Numbered from the stretch's first letter, positions 44,151 through 54,204 are shown. The stretch is DNA of 64,000 nucleotides from Nocardioides sp. WS12 (GCF_014108865.1 NZ_CP053928.1:2418001-2482000); one strand, 5' to 3'. The notes: generated from the sequence alone by a model not told the origin. Numbers and translations are program-made.

Positions 44151-45830
44151 GTGACCCCTGCGCAACTCTCCACCGCCATTGTCGGCGCCCTGTCCTCGCT
44201 CGTGGACGAGGGCGCGATCGCCCTGCCTGACGGCATTCCGGCTGAGGTGACGGTGGAGCGACCGCGGCAGAAGGGCCACGGTGACTACGCCACCAATGTC
44301 GCCATGCAACTCGCGAAGAAGGCCGGCACGAACCCGCGGGCATTCGCCGAGCTCCTCGCCGGTCGGCTGACCGACGCCGAGGGCATCGGCGCGGTCGAGG
44401 TCGCAGGGCCCGGCTTCCTCAACATCACCGTCGAGGCCGGCTCCCAGGGCAAGGTCGCCGCGGACGTCGTGGCGGCCGGGTCGTCGTACGGCCACACGGA
44501 GACGCTTGCCGGCGAGAAGATCAACGTCGAGTTCATCTCGGCCAACCCGACCGGACCGCTGCACCTCGGCCACACCCGGTGGGCGGTGCTCGGCGACGCG
44601 ATCGGCCGGGTGCTCAGCGCCGCCGGCGCCGAGGTGACCCGCGAGTTCTACATCAACGACCGCGGCGTGCAGATGAACCACTTCGCCGCGTCGATCATCG
44701 CCTCGGCCCTGGGCGAGCCCAAGCCGGAGGACGGCTACGCCGGCGCGTACGTCGACGACCTGGCCAAGCAGGTCGAGGCAGCCAGCCCCGGCATCTTCGG
44801 CTTGCCGGCCGACGAGCGGCTCGCCGCCGTACGGGCCAAGGGGTACGAGATCCAGTTGGCCGAGCAGCAGGAGCAGCTCGACGGCTTCAACACCCACTTC
44901 GACGTGTGGTTCTCCGAGCTCTCCCTGCATGAAGACGGTCAGGAGAGCGGCGGGGTGCCGAACACTCTCGAGCGGCTCAAGGACCTCGGCCACGTCTACG
45001 AAGAGGGAGGTGCGCTCTGGATGCGCACGACCGACTTCGGCGACGACAAGGACCGGGTGCTCATCAAGTCGGACGGCGAGTTGACCTACTTCGCCTCCGA
45101 CACCGCCTACTACCTCAACAAGCGGGCGCGCGGTTTCGACCACTGCATCTACTTGCTCGGTGCCGACCACCACGGCTACGTCGGCCGGCTCCGGGCGATG
45201 GCTGCCTGCGTCGGTGACGACCCCGACAAGACGCTCAACGTCCTCATCGGTCAGCTCGTGAAGATCGTCAAGGACGGCGAAGAGCTGAAGATGTCGAAGC
45301 GGAAGGGCACCTTCATCACGCTCGAAGAGTTGGCGGAGGAGATCGGCGTCGACGCACTGCGTTATTCGCTGGTGCGTTATCCGGCGGACACCCCGCTGGC
45401 TCTCGACGTGGCCGAGATCACCAAGGCCTCCAACGACAACCCGGTCTACTACGTCCAGTACGCGCACGCCCGGACTTGTCGGATGCAGGAGAACGCTGCG
45501 GATCTCGGCATGTCGTTGCCTGAGGACTTCGACCCGTCCCTGCTCAGCCACGACCGGGACGGGGAGTTGCTTCGCGCCCTCGCCGCCTTCCCGGGCGCGG
45601 TGGCCAGTGCGGCCGAGCTCCGCGAGCCGCACCGGATCGCCCGCTACCTCGAGGACACGGCTTCGGTGTTCAACAAGTGGTACGACACCAAGGAGTGCCG
45701 GATGCTCCCTCAGGGTGACGAGCCGGTCACCCCGACGAACGAAGCACGTCTCGTGCTCGTCGCGGCGACCCGGACCGTGCTCGCGAACGGACTCGACCTG
45801 CTCGGCGTCAGCGCGCCGGAGCGGATGTGA
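44151..45830 (+). CDS. argS: arginyl-tRNA synthetase
   Basis: The 559-residue class I synthetase has an N-terminal Add-1 domain, the HIGH-type motif in NPTGPLHLGHTR, the KMSKS-type loop as MSKRKGTFITL, and a C-terminal anticodon-binding domain ending LDLLGVSAPERM. The GTG start has TAGGCT 6 bases upstream, so the transcript should be leaderless. It overlaps lysA by four bases, as in many actinobacteria. Confidence 0.95.
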   Translation: MTPAQLSTAIVGALSSLVDEGAIALPDGIPAEVTVERPRQKGHGDYATNVAMQLAKKAGTNPRAFAELLAGRLTDAEGIGAVEVAGPGFLNITVEAGSQGKVAADVVAAGSSYGHTETLAGEKINVEFISANPTGPLHLGHTRWAVLGDAIGRVLSAAGAEVTREFYINDRGVQMNHFAASIIASALGEPKPEDGYAGAYVDDLAKQVEAASPGIFGLPADERLAAVRAKGYEIQLAEQQEQLDGFNTHFDVWFSELSLHEDGQESGGVPNTLERLKDLGHVYEEGGALWMRTTDFGDDKDRVLIKSDGELTYFASDTAYYLNKRARGFDHCIYLLGADHHGYVGRLRAMAACVGDDPDKTLNVLIGQLVKIVKDGEELKMSKRKGTFITLEELAEEIGVDALRYSLVRYPADTPLALDVAEITKASNDNPVYYVQYAHARTCRMQENAADLGMSLPEDFDPSLLSHDRDGELLRALAAFPGAVASAAELREPHRIARYLEDTASVFNKWYDTKECRMLPQGDEPVTPTNEARLVLVAATRTVLANGLDLLGVSAPERM

Positions 45831-47215
45831 ACGCGCACGTCTCGCCCGGCGGCTACACCGGTACGTCGCCGGTCTGGCTCCGTGAGCCGGCCGATGTCAA
45901 CGACCTGGTGCCCATCCTGTGGCCGTCATCGGCACGCAAGGACGACCAGGGCGTGCTGCACATTGGCGGGCTGGCCATCCCGGACCTCGTCGCCGACGTC
46001 AACACGCCGGCGTATGTCCTCGACGAGAACGACTTCCGGGAGCGGGCCCGTGGCTTCCGCGACGCGTTCGAGGGCTATGACGTCTACTACGCCGGCAAGG
46101 CGTTCCTGAGCGTCGCGGTGGCGCAGTGGGTGGCCGAGGAGGGGCTCTGCCTCGACGTCTGCAGCAACGGGGAGCTGACCGTCGCCCTGCGTGCCGGAGT
46201 GGATCCGAAGCGGATCGGCTACCACGGCAACAACAAGACCCCGATGGAGTTGCGGCGAGCGGTCGACGCCGGCATCGGTCGCATCATCGTGGACTCGTTC
46301 CACGAGATCGAGCGGGTGGCCGACGTCGCGAACCAGCTGGGTGTGGTCCAGAGCGTGATGATCCGGGTGACTGCGGGCGTCGAGGCCCATACCCACGAGT
46401 TCATCGCGACGGCCCACGAGGACCAGAAGTTCGGCTTCTCCATCGCCTCGGGTGACGCCTTCGAGGCGGCCTCGCGCGTCCTCGCCCAGCCGAGCCTCGA
46501 GTTGCGCGGACTGCACAGCCACATCGGCTCACAGATCTTCGACACCTCCGGTTGGGAGGTCGCCGGGCGTCGCGTGCTGGCACTGCACGCCCGGATCGCC
46601 GAGGAACTGGGCCACGTCCTGCCCGAACTCGACCTGGGAGGCGGCTTCGGCATCGCCTACACGACCCAAGACGACCCGGCGGATCCCGCTGTGCTCGCCG
46701 AACAGATCACGAAGATCGTGACGGGGGAGTGTGCGGCGCTCGGCATCGCCGTACCGCATCTCTCGATCGAGCCCGGACGCGCGATCGTCGGCCCGTCGAT
46801 GTGCACCGTCTACACGGTCGGCACGGTCAAGCAGGTCGCCCTCGACGGTGGCGCCACCCGTACCTATGTGTCGGTCGACGGCGGAATGAGCGACAACCTG
46901 CGTCCTGCGCTGTACGACGCCGACTACTCCTGCACGCTCGCATCCCGCGCTTCCGCGGCCGAGCCCGTCCTGGCTCGCGTGGTCGGCAAGCACTGCGAGT
47001 CGGGCGACATCGTCGTCAAGGACGAGTTCCTGCCCGGCGACGTCGCGCCCGGTGACCTGCTCGCCGTTCCCGCGACAGGCGCCTACGGACGCTCGATGGC
47101 CTCGAACTACAACCACGCGCTGCGACCGCCCGTCGTCGCGGTCAAGGACGGCCAGGCTCGGGTCATCGTCCGTCGCGAGACCGAAGAGGACCTGCTCGCA
47201 ACGGATCTCGGGTAG
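45827..47215 (+). CDS. lysA: diaminopimelate decarboxylase
   Basis: The 462-residue PLP enzyme makes lysine from meso-diaminopimelate. The PLP lysine is Lys91 in YYAGKAFL. Other motifs are GLCLDVCSNGEL, the glycine-rich LDLGGGFGIAY, EPGRAIVGPS, and HCESGD near the C-terminus carrying the active-site Cys of the dimer partner. The GTG start overlaps argS. The stop is two bases before the convergent soxR stop. Confidence 0.95.
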   Translation: MNAHVSPGGYTGTSPVWLREPADVNDLVPILWPSSARKDDQGVLHIGGLAIPDLVADVNTPAYVLDENDFRERARGFRDAFEGYDVYYAGKAFLSVAVAQWVAEEGLCLDVCSNGELTVALRAGVDPKRIGYHGNNKTPMELRRAVDAGIGRIIVDSFHEIERVADVANQLGVVQSVMIRVTAGVEAHTHEFIATAHEDQKFGFSIASGDAFEAASRVLAQPSLELRGLHSHIGSQIFDTSGWEVAGRRVLALHARIAEELGHVLPELDLGGGFGIAYTTQDDPADPAVLAEQITKIVTGECAALGIAVPHLSIEPGRAIVGPSMCTVYTVGTVKQVALDGGATRTYVSVDGGMSDNLRPALYDADYSCTLASRASAAEPVLARVVGKHCESGDIVVKDEFLPGDVAPGDLLAVPATGAYGRSMASNYNHALRPPVVAVKDGQARVIVRRETEEDLLATDLG

Positions 47216-47217
47216 TT

Positions 47218-47673
47218 CTACTGGAGCCGCACGGCTCCGGTGCCGTACTGACTGAGCAGGTCGCCGGGGTTGGCGAGCATGCACGACTTCATCGACAGGC
47301 AGCCGCACCCGATGCACCCGTCGAGGGTGTCGCGGAGGCGTTCGAGACGGCTGATCCGGTCGTCCAGGCTCTCGCGCCACGAGCGCGACAACCGCGCCCA
47401 GTCCGCCTTGGTGGGCGTGCGTCCCTCGGGGAGTGACGCCAGCGCCTCGCGGATCTCGGCGAGCGAGATGCCGACGCTCTGGGAGACCCGGACGAACGCG
47501 ATCCGGCGCAGTACGTCGCGGTGGTAGCGGCGCTGGTTGCCGGTGGTCCGGATGGCCTGGATCAGTCCCTCGCGCTCGTAGAAGTGGAGCGCGGAGACGG
47601 CGACCCCGGCGCGGCGGGCGACTTCGCCCGGCGTCAGGTCGTGGCTGCGGATCTCGCGGTTGATGTCATTCAT
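47218..47673 (-). CDS. soxR: redox-sensitive MerR-family activator SoxR
   Basis: The 151-residue protein has a MerR helix-turn-helix ([26 protein letters not shown]), a dimerisation helix, and the SoxR cluster motif Cys120-x2-Cys123-x-Cys125-x5-Cys131 ([12 protein letters not shown]) for a 2Fe-2S cluster. No soxS is present; in actinobacteria SoxR acts directly on oxidoreductase and transporter genes in response to redox-active compounds. A SoxR box lies in the divergent gap. Confidence 0.96.
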   Translation of the reverse strand: MNDINREIRSHDLTPGEVARRAGVAVSALHFYEREGLIQAIRTTGNQRRYHRDVLRRIAFVRVSQSVGISLAEIREALASLPEGRTPTKADWARLSRSWRESLDDRISRLERLRDTLDGCIGCGCLSMKSCMLANPGDLLSQYGTGAVRLQ

Positions 47674-47676
47674 TTG

Positions 47677-47696
47677 ACCTCAACGTTACTTGAGGT
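47677..47696. promoter_or_regulatory. SoxR box
   Basis: ACCTCAA (47677-47683) and TTGAGGT (47690-47696) form a perfect inverted repeat with 6 bases between, matching the CCTCAA-N6-TTGAGG pattern of SoxR sites. It overlaps TTGACC (47674-47679) and is followed by a TCCACT hexamer at 47699-47704, a 19-base spacing typical of MerR-type promoters. Confidence 0.8.
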
Positions 47697-47710
47697 TGTC
47701 CACTGAAGTC

Positions 47711-48661
47711 ATGCACGCAATCCGCCACCACGCCTTCGGGCCTGCCGATGTCCTCCAGTTCGAAGAGTTGCCCGACCCCAGCCCCGCGCCGGGCCAGATC
47801 CGGATCGCGGTCGACGCCGCGGGCGTCCATCTGGTCGACACCTACATCCGCTCCGGCAACGGCCCGGCCAGCTTCGCACCCCCGGAACTGCCGATGGTGC
47901 CCGGCCGCGAGGTCGCCGGAACAGTCGACCAGGTGGGTGAGGGTGTCGACGCCAGCTGGTTGGGGCGGCGCGTCGTCGCGCACCTCGGCCCGGCCGGTCG
48001 CGGTGGGTACGCCGAACGGGTGGTCGTCGACGCTGCGCGGGCCTACGACATCCCGGACGGGCTCAACCCGCTGACCGCTGTCGCCGCCATCGGGACCGGA
48101 CGCACCGCTGCCGGGATCCTCTCCTTCGCCGCGATCACCGCGGACGACGTGGTCGCCGTGACCTCCGCAGCCGGTGGCCTCGGCACGCTCCTGCTCCAGG
48201 GTGCTCGCAACGCCGGCGCCCGCACCGTGGGCCTGGCGAGCGGCAGCAAGCTCGCCGTCGTACGCGGAGCCGGAGCGGACACCGCGATCGACTACCGACA
48301 GGCCGACTGGGCCACGACCCTCCGTGCGGCCGAGCCCCGGATCACCGTGCTCCTCGACGGCGTCGGGGGAGAGGTGCCCCGCACGATCCACCGGATGCTC
48401 GAGCCGGGCGGTCGGATGGTGCGCTTCTCCGGCGACATGGAGGGGTACGACGCCCCCGACCGCCCGATCGTCGACGTGCTCGGTCCGCCGCTGGCTGCAC
48501 GGCTCGGCGAGTTCGAACGGGCCGCCCTTGACGCCGCCGCGGACGGCTCCCGCGTGCCGCACGTCGGGTCGGTCTTCCCGCTCGCCGAGGCCGCCGCTGC
48601 GCACCGCGCCCTCGAGACCCGTGCCTCGATCGGCAAGGTCGTGCTCGTGGTCGAACGCTGA
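47711..48661 (+). CDS. zinc-independent NADPH:quinone oxidoreductase, probable SoxR target
   Basis: The 316-residue MDR protein has the quinone-reductase type N-terminus (MHAIRHHAFGPADVLQFEELP), VPGREVAGTVDQVG, and the nucleotide motif TSAAGGLGTLLLQGAR. No zinc ligands are present. The ATG at 47711 follows the SoxR box by 14 bases, so the mRNA is likely leaderless. It probably detoxifies redox-cycling quinones that activate SoxR. Confidence 0.88.
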   Translation: MHAIRHHAFGPADVLQFEELPDPSPAPGQIRIAVDAAGVHLVDTYIRSGNGPASFAPPELPMVPGREVAGTVDQVGEGVDASWLGRRVVAHLGPAGRGGYAERVVVDAARAYDIPDGLNPLTAVAAIGTGRTAAGILSFAAITADDVVAVTSAAGGLGTLLLQGARNAGARTVGLASGSKLAVVRGAGADTAIDYRQADWATTLRAAEPRITVLLDGVGGEVPRTIHRMLEPGGRMVRFSGDMEGYDAPDRPIVDVLGPPLAARLGEFERAALDAAADGSRVPHVGSVFPLAEAAAAHRALETRASIGKVVLVVER

Positions 48662-48720
48662 CGGCCGTCCGGGATTGTCCGCGATCGACTATCCGGGGGC
48701 GGGCCGGACCCGACCGCCGA

Positions 48721-48726
48721 TAGGCT
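48721..48726 (+). promoter_or_regulatory. leaderless-type -10 of hom
   Basis: TAGGCT lies 7 bases before the GTG at 48734. Confidence 0.55.
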
Positions 48727-48733
48727 GGCCCGT

Positions 48734-50041
48734 GTGAACAGTCCCCTCAAGGTTGCCGTCCTCGGCTGCGGTTCCGTCGGGTCGCAGGTGGTGCGACTCC
48801 TCGGGGAGCAGGCAGATGACCTCGCGGCCCGGGTCGGAGCACGCGTGGAGCTCGCCGGTGTCGCCGTACGACGGCTCGACGCGCCGCGCGAGGTCGACGT
48901 ACCCGACGGACTCCTCACGACGGACGCGGCAGCCCTGGTGGCCCGCCCCGACATCGACCTGGTGATCGAGGTGATCGGCGGGATCGAACCCGCCCGGTCC
49001 CTGATCCTCTCCGCGCTGGAGAACGGTGCCTCGGTCGTCACGGCCAACAAGGCGCTGCTCGCCGAGGATGGCGCGACGCTGTTCGAGGCGGCCGAGAAGG
49101 CCGGTCGCGACCTCTACTACGAAGCCGCCGTGGCGGGCGCGATCCCGATCCTGCGCCCGCTGCGCGAGTCGCTCGCCGGTGACAAGGTCACCCGCGTGCT
49201 CGGCATCGTCAACGGCACCACCAACTTCATCCTCGACAAGATGGAGAGCACGGGTGCTGGCTTCGCCGACGCGCTCGAGGAGGCGCAGGCCCTCGGGTAC
49301 GCCGAGGCCGACCCGACCGCCGACGTCGAGGGCTTCGATGCCGCCGCGAAGGCCGCGATCCTCGCGAGCCTGGCCTTCCACACGCGCGTGACCGCCGCCG
49401 ACGTGCACCGCGAGGGCATCGCCGACGTGAGTGCTGCCGACGTGCGTTCCGCGAAGGAGATGGGCAGCGTCGTGAAGCTGCTCGCCATCGCCGAACTGGT
49501 CCCCGGCGCCCAGGGCGAGGAGCCGGCCGTGAGCGTCCGGGTGCACCCCGCGATGATCCCGAGGTCGCACCCGCTGGCCAGCGTGCGCGGCGCCTACAAC
49601 GCCGTGTTCGTGGAGTCCGAGGCCGCCGGTCAGCTGATGTTCTACGGTCCGGGCGCCGGTGGGGCGCCGACCGCCAGCGCGGTGCTGGGCGACCTGGTCA
49701 CGGTGGCGCGCAACCACCGCCAGGGCACCCGCGGCGTGGGCGAGTCGGCGTACGCCGACCGCGCCCTGCTCTCGATGGGCGAGACCCGCACCCGCTACCA
49801 CGTCGCGATCGACGTCGATGACCGCGCCGGCGTACTGGCCGCGGTCGCGCTGGCCTTCGCCGACCACGGCGTGTCGATCCAGACCGTTCGTCAAGAGGGC
49901 CGGGGCAACGACGCCCAGCTCGTCGTCGTCTCGCACGAAGCCACGGACGCGGCCCTCGCCGCGACCGTCGAGCAGTTGCGCGACATGGACATCGTCCGCG
50001 AGGTCACCTCGGTGATGCGCGTCGAGGGGACCGAAGAGTGA
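48734..50041 (+). CDS. hom: homoserine dehydrogenase
   Basis: The 435-residue enzyme reduces aspartate semialdehyde to homoserine. It has the Rossmann motif [14 protein letters not shown], catalytic-domain segments [35 protein letters not shown] and [35 protein letters not shown], and a C-terminal ACT domain ([25 protein letters not shown]) for feedback by threonine. It heads the hom-thrC-thrB operon. Confidence 0.95.
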   Translation: MNSPLKVAVLGCGSVGSQVVRLLGEQADDLAARVGARVELAGVAVRRLDAPREVDVPDGLLTTDAAALVARPDIDLVIEVIGGIEPARSLILSALENGASVVTANKALLAEDGATLFEAAEKAGRDLYYEAAVAGAIPILRPLRESLAGDKVTRVLGIVNGTTNFILDKMESTGAGFADALEEAQALGYAEADPTADVEGFDAAAKAAILASLAFHTRVTAADVHREGIADVSAADVRSAKEMGSVVKLLAIAELVPGAQGEEPAVSVRVHPAMIPRSHPLASVRGAYNAVFVESEAAGQLMFYGPGAGGAPTASAVLGDLVTVARNHRQGTRGVGESAYADRALLSMGETRTRYHVAIDVDDRAGVLAAVALAFADHGVSIQTVRQEGRGNDAQLVVVSHEATDAALAATVEQLRDMDIVREVTSVMRVEGTEE

Positions 50042-51114
50042 GCAGTACCAACACCACCAGCAGGCAGTGGCGTGGCGTGATCGAGGAGTACCGCGAACTC
50101 CTCGACATCCCCCAGGACACCCCGGCCGTCACGCTTCGTGAGGGTGGGACCCCGTTGGTCCACTCCGGGTGGCTCTCCGGCCTGACCGGCGCCGAGGTGT
50201 GGCTCAAGGTCGAGGGCAGCAACCCCACCGGCTCGTTCAAGGACCGCGGCATGACCGCCGCGCTCTCGGTCGCCGTCCACGAGGGGGCGAAGGCCGTCGT
50301 CTGTGCGTCGACCGGCAACACGTCCGCCTCGATGGCGGCGTACGCCGCGAAGGCCGGCGTCACCCCGATCGTGCTCGTCCCCGAGGGCAAGATCTCGGCC
50401 GGAAAGATGGCTCAGGCCGTTCTCCACGGCTCGCACGTCATCCAGGTCCGCGGCAACTTCGACGACTGCCTGCGGATGGCGCGCGAAATGGCGTGGAAGT
50501 ACCCCGTCGCCCTGGTCAACTCGGTCAACCCGCACCGTCTCGAGGGCCAGAAGACGGCCGCGTTCGAGATCGTCGACTTCCTCGGCGATGCCCCCGACTT
50601 CCACCTGCTCCCCGTCGGCAACGCGGGCAACATCTCTGCGTACTGGCTCGGCTACACGCAGTACGCCGCCCTGGGCCGCGCCACGAAGCGTCCCGTGATG
50701 CGAGGCTTCCAGGCCGAGGGCGCTGCGCCGCTCGTGACCGGTGAGCCGTTCCCTGACCCGGAGACCCGGGCAACCGCCATCCGGATCGGCAACCCCGCTT
50801 CCTGGAAACTCGCCGAGGCGGCCCGCGACGAGTCGGGTGGCCGGTTCGCGGCCCTGTCGGACGCCCAGATCCTGGCTGCCCAGAAGGAACTCGCGGCCAA
50901 GGACGGTGTCTTCGTGGAGCCCGCATCGGCCGCCGGTGTCGCCGGTCTCCTGGCTGAGCTCGCCGCGGGGGAGTCGTACCAGGGCGCGACCGTGGTGATC
51001 ACCACCACCGGCCACGGCCTCAAGGACATCGCGACCGCGCTGGACGGGCTGGTGCTGCCCGACACGATCGTGGACGCCGACGTCGACGCCGCCGCGCGCG
51101 CAGCCGGTCTCTGA
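50038..51114 (+). CDS. thrC: threonine synthase
   Basis: The 358-residue PLP enzyme converts phosphohomoserine to threonine. The PLP lysine is Lys68 in [12 protein letters not shown]. Further signatures are [16 protein letters not shown], the phosphate-binding loop [12 protein letters not shown] and [11 protein letters not shown]. This is the short actinobacterial form. The GTG start overlaps hom by four bases. Confidence 0.95.
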   Translation: MSSTNTTSRQWRGVIEEYRELLDIPQDTPAVTLREGGTPLVHSGWLSGLTGAEVWLKVEGSNPTGSFKDRGMTAALSVAVHEGAKAVVCASTGNTSASMAAYAAKAGVTPIVLVPEGKISAGKMAQAVLHGSHVIQVRGNFDDCLRMAREMAWKYPVALVNSVNPHRLEGQKTAAFEIVDFLGDAPDFHLLPVGNAGNISAYWLGYTQYAALGRATKRPVMRGFQAEGAAPLVTGEPFPDPETRATAIRIGNPASWKLAEAARDESGGRFAALSDAQILAAQKELAAKDGVFVEPASAAGVAGLLAELAAGESYQGATVVITTTGHGLKDIATALDGLVLPDTIVDADVDAAARAAGL

Positions 51115-51121
51115 GCAAGTC

Positions 51122-52039
51122 ATGACGTTCGTCGACGGACCCGTCCGGGTCACCGTGCCCGCGACCTCGGCCAACCTCGGCCCCGGCTTCGACACCCTTG
51201 GCCTCGCGCTCGACCTCCGTGACCAGCTCGAAGCCGAGGTGCTCGAGAGTGGTCTGGTCGTCGAGGTCTCTGGGTACGGCGATGGCGAGGTCCCGCTCGA
51301 CGAGCGGCACCTGGTGGTCCGTGCCATGCGCGCGACCTTCGAGCGCCTGGGCCAGAACCCACCCGGACTCCGGCTGAGCTGCACCAACGTCATCCCGCAC
51401 GCCCGCGGACTCGGGTCGTCGTCGGCCGCGATCGTCGGCGGCGTGTGGCTCGCCCGCGAGCTCGTCGCGGGCGGGCACCTCCTGCTCGACGACGCCGCGC
51501 TGCTCGACATCGCTGCGCAACTCGAGGGCCACCCGGACAACGTGGCCCCGGCCCTGTTCGGCGGATTCGTGATCTCGGGCCAGGAAACGGACGGTTCGTT
51601 CTTCGCTGTGTCTGGTTCCGTGGACCCGCGGGTCAGTGCCGTCGTCTTCGTCCCCGCCGACCCGGTGTCGACCGAGGCGGCCCGCGGGCTGCTGCCGGCC
51701 ACCGTGCCCCATGCGGACGCCGCCGCCAACGCGGGCCGGGCCGCGCTGCTCGTCGCTGCGCTCTCGGGACGCCCCGAGGAACTGCTCCGCGGGACCGAGG
51801 ACCGGCTGCACCAGCAGTACCGCCGTCCGGCGATGCCCGCCAGCCTCGCCCTCGTCGAGGCGCTGCGCGCCGATGGTGTCGCCGCGGTGATCTCCGGTGC
51901 GGGTCCGACCGTGCTGGCGTTCTCCGAGGGCGTCGACAGCCGCGCCTCGCAGGACCTGGCCCAGCGGTGCCCCGAAGGCTGGGTCACCCACTCGCTCGCG
52001 ATCAGCGGTGTCGGCGCCGCGCCTGCGGACGGCCGCTGA
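51122..52039 (+). CDS. thrB: homoserine kinase
   Basis: The 305-residue GHMP kinase has VTVPATSANLGPGFDTLGLAL at the N-terminus, the ATP motif PHARGLGSSSAAIVGG (92-107) and the C-terminal ISGAGPTVLAF. It phosphorylates homoserine for ThrC. The ATG at 51122 is 8 bases after thrC, completing the threonine operon. Confidence 0.95.
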   Translation: MTFVDGPVRVTVPATSANLGPGFDTLGLALDLRDQLEAEVLESGLVVEVSGYGDGEVPLDERHLVVRAMRATFERLGQNPPGLRLSCTNVIPHARGLGSSSAAIVGGVWLARELVAGGHLLLDDAALLDIAAQLEGHPDNVAPALFGGFVISGQETDGSFFAVSGSVDPRVSAVVFVPADPVSTEAARGLLPATVPHADAAANAGRAALLVAALSGRPEELLRGTEDRLHQQYRRPAMPASLALVEALRADGVAAVISGAGPTVLAFSEGVDSRASQDLAQRCPEGWVTHSLAISGVGAAPADGR

Positions 52040-52093
52040 ATCACCCTCTCGTGGTGATACATTGGCGACGCGCCGCAGTTCTCGGCGCCCGGC

Positions 52094-52110
52094 AGGCACC
52101 TCTGGTGCCT
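52094..52110. other. small hairpin in the thrB-rho gap
   Basis: AGGCACC and GGTGCCT pair perfectly around TCT. The 202-base gap (52040-52241) also has a possible -10, TACATT, near 52058. The hairpin may be part of a rho leader or the end of the thr operon; there is no T tract. Confidence 0.35.
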
Positions 52111-52241
52111 CCCACTTCCTCCGGCGCGGCCGGCTCCGAAGGCCCAGGTCTCTCGGTGCAGCCGTGCAGGATTCAATCCAGTGCCGTTCCGTGCGGAAAT
52201 CTCCGGATCCGGAACGTGCGTGACACGTCTGAAGGACTCAC

Positions 52242-54161
52242 GTGACCGAAACTCTCGATTCCACCGAAGCTGCCGGCTCTGTTGCCGAGGCCCCCGAGGC
52301 CGCCAGCAAGGCGCCCAAGAAGCGCGCCGGTGGACTCAACGCCATGCTGCTGGCCGACCTCAAGGCGATGGCCGGCGGTATGGGCATCCCGGGCGCCGGC
52401 AGCATGAAGAAGGCCGCGCTCGTCGACGCCATCAAGGCTGCCCAGTCGGGGCAGGCCGGGCAGTCGGCGCCGCGCACCGCTCCGAAGGCGGCCGAGCCCA
52501 AGGCAGAGCCCAAGGCCGAGGAGCCGAAGGCCGAGAAGCCCAAGGATGAGCCGAAGGCTGAAGAGCCGAAGGCCGACGAGCCGAAGGCCGACGAGCCGAA
52601 GCAGGGCAACCAGCAGGGTGGCCGGCAGGGCAACCAGCAGCGTCAGGCCAAGCAGCAGGGCCAGGCGAAGCAGGACGGGAACCAGCCCAAGCAGGACGGG
52701 AACCAGCCCAAGCAGGGCCAGGGGAACCAGGCCAAGCAGGACGGTGGCCAGGCCAAGCAGGGCCAGGGAAACCAGCCCAAGCAGGACGGCAACCAGCCCC
52801 GCCAGGGCAACCAGGGCGGCCAGCAGAACCAGGGCGGCCAGCAGAACCAGCAGAAGCAGGGCAACCAGAACGACCAGGCCCGCAACACCGATGACGGTGA
52901 CCGCGAGGACGACTTCGACGGCGACGGCGAGGGTGGCGACCCCGGCAGCCGCCGCAACCGTCGCCGCCGCGGCCGGGACCGTGACCGCACCACGGCACGA
53001 TCGACCCGCGAGCCCGACACCGAGGTGCGTGAGGACGACGTGCTCGTCCCGGCCGCCGGCATCCTCGATGTCCTCGACAACTACGCGTTCGTCCGGACCA
53101 GCGGCTACCTCGCCGGTGTCGACGACGTCTACCTGTCGCTGTCGATGGTGCGTCGCTACGGACTGCGTCGCGGCGACGCGATCGCCGGTCAGGTTCGCCA
53201 GCCGCGCGAAGGCGAGCGTCGCGAGAAGTTCAACCCGATGGTCCGCATCGACACCGTCAACGGCGTCGACCCGGAGCAGGCGAAGAACCGCGTCGAGTTC
53301 GACCAGCTCACCCCGGTTTCTCCGGACGAGCGCCTCCGGATGGAGACCACCCCCGACAACGTGACCGGCCGGATCCTCGACCTGGTGGCGCCGATCGGTA
53401 AGGGCCAGCGCGGTGTGATCGAGTCCCCGTCGAACGCGGGCAAGACCACGACCCTGCAGGCGATCGCCAACGCAGTGACGGCCAACAACCCGGAGTGCCA
53501 CCTGATGGTGGTGCTCCTGGACGAGCGTCCCGAGGAGGTCACCGACTTCCAGCGGGCCATCAAGGGCGAGGTCATCGCGAGCACGTTCGACCGTCCGGCG
53601 ACCGACCACACCACGGTGGCCGAGCTCGCCATCGAGCGTGCGAAGCGCCTGGTCGAACTCGGCCACGACGTCGTCGTACTCCTCGACGGGCTGACCCGTC
53701 TGGGCCGCGCCTACAACCTGGCGGCGCCCGCCAGTGGCCGGATCCTGCCCGGAGGCGTCGACGCCGCGGCGCTGTTCCCGCCGAAGAAGTTCTTCGGCGC
53801 CGCGCGCAACATCGAGAACGGTGGTTCGCTCACCATCCTCGCCACGGCGCTGGTCGAGTCCGGTTCGAAGATGGATGAGGCCATCTACGAGGAGTTCACC
53901 GGCACGGCCAACCTGCAGATCCGGCTGCGTCGTGACCTCGCCGAGCGGGACATCTTCCCCGCCATCGACCCCGTCGCCTCGGGTACTCGCCGGTCGGAGT
54001 TGCTGCTCGGCAAGGAGGAGGTCGCCATCCTCGGCGCGCTGCACCGTGACCTCGCGGACCGCGAGGGTCGGGCGGCTGCGACCCACCTGCTCGAGCAGGT
54101 GCGCAAGACCCAGACGAACTACGAGTTCCTGCTCCAGGTGCAGAAGAAGGCCCGCGCCTGA
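52242..54161 (+). CDS. rho: transcription termination factor Rho with long low-complexity insertion
   Basis: The 639-residue Rho has an N-terminal helical domain (LNAMLLADLKAMAGGMGI, SAP/Rho_N-like). A long insertion of Lys/Glu/Pro then Gln/Asn/Gly/Lys units follows (about 75-215), then an Arg-rich stretch (RRNRRRRGRDRDR), the RNA-binding cold-shock domain (GILDVLDNYAFVRTSGYL) and the ATPase core. Walker A reads SPSNAGKTT where most Rho have PPKAGKT. Walker B, LVELGHDVVVLLDGLTRLGRAYN, and the GTRRSELLL segment are standard. Insertions like this are typical of actinobacterial Rho and bind RNA. It has a GTG start. Confidence 0.95.
   Translation: MTETLDSTEAAGSVAEAPEAASKAPKKRAGGLNAMLLADLKAMAGGMGIPGAGSMKKAALVDAIKAAQSGQAGQSAPRTAPKAAEPKAEPKAEEPKAEKPKDEPKAEEPKADEPKADEPKQGNQQGGRQGNQQRQAKQQGQAKQDGNQPKQDGNQPKQGQGNQAKQDGGQAKQGQGNQPKQDGNQPRQGNQGGQQNQGGQQNQQKQGNQNDQARNTDDGDREDDFDGDGEGGDPGSRRNRRRRGRDRDRTTARSTREPDTEVREDDVLVPAAGILDVLDNYAFVRTSGYLAGVDDVYLSLSMVRRYGLRRGDAIAGQVRQPREGERREKFNPMVRIDTVNGVDPEQAKNRVEFDQLTPVSPDERLRMETTPDNVTGRILDLVAPIGKGQRGVIESPSNAGKTTTLQAIANAVTANNPECHLMVVLLDERPEEVTDFQRAIKGEVIASTFDRPATDHTTVAELAIERAKRLVELGHDVVVLLDGLTRLGRAYNLAAPASGRILPGGVDAAALFPPKKFFGAARNIENGGSLTILATALVESGSKMDEAIYEEFTGTANLQIRLRRDLAERDIFPAIDPVASGTRRSELLLGKEEVAILGALHRDLADREGRAAATHLLEQVRKTQTNYEFLLQVQKKARA
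52666..52880 (+). repeat. degenerate tandem repeats coding the Rho Gln/Asn-rich insertion
   Basis: Units such as CAGGACGGGAACCAGCCCAAG recur, with small changes, encoding QDGNQPK, QGQGNQ and QGGQQN blocks. The near-identical codons suggest expansion by slippage. Confidence 0.7.
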
Positions 54162-54204
54162 GCGCTGCTTCCGCAGGCGCGGCCCCGACTGGTGTTCCGC
54201 CGGT

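Noticed and set aside
52666-52880. CRISPR array
   Set aside because: The repeats are directly tandem, in frame and without unique spacers; they encode the Rho insertion.
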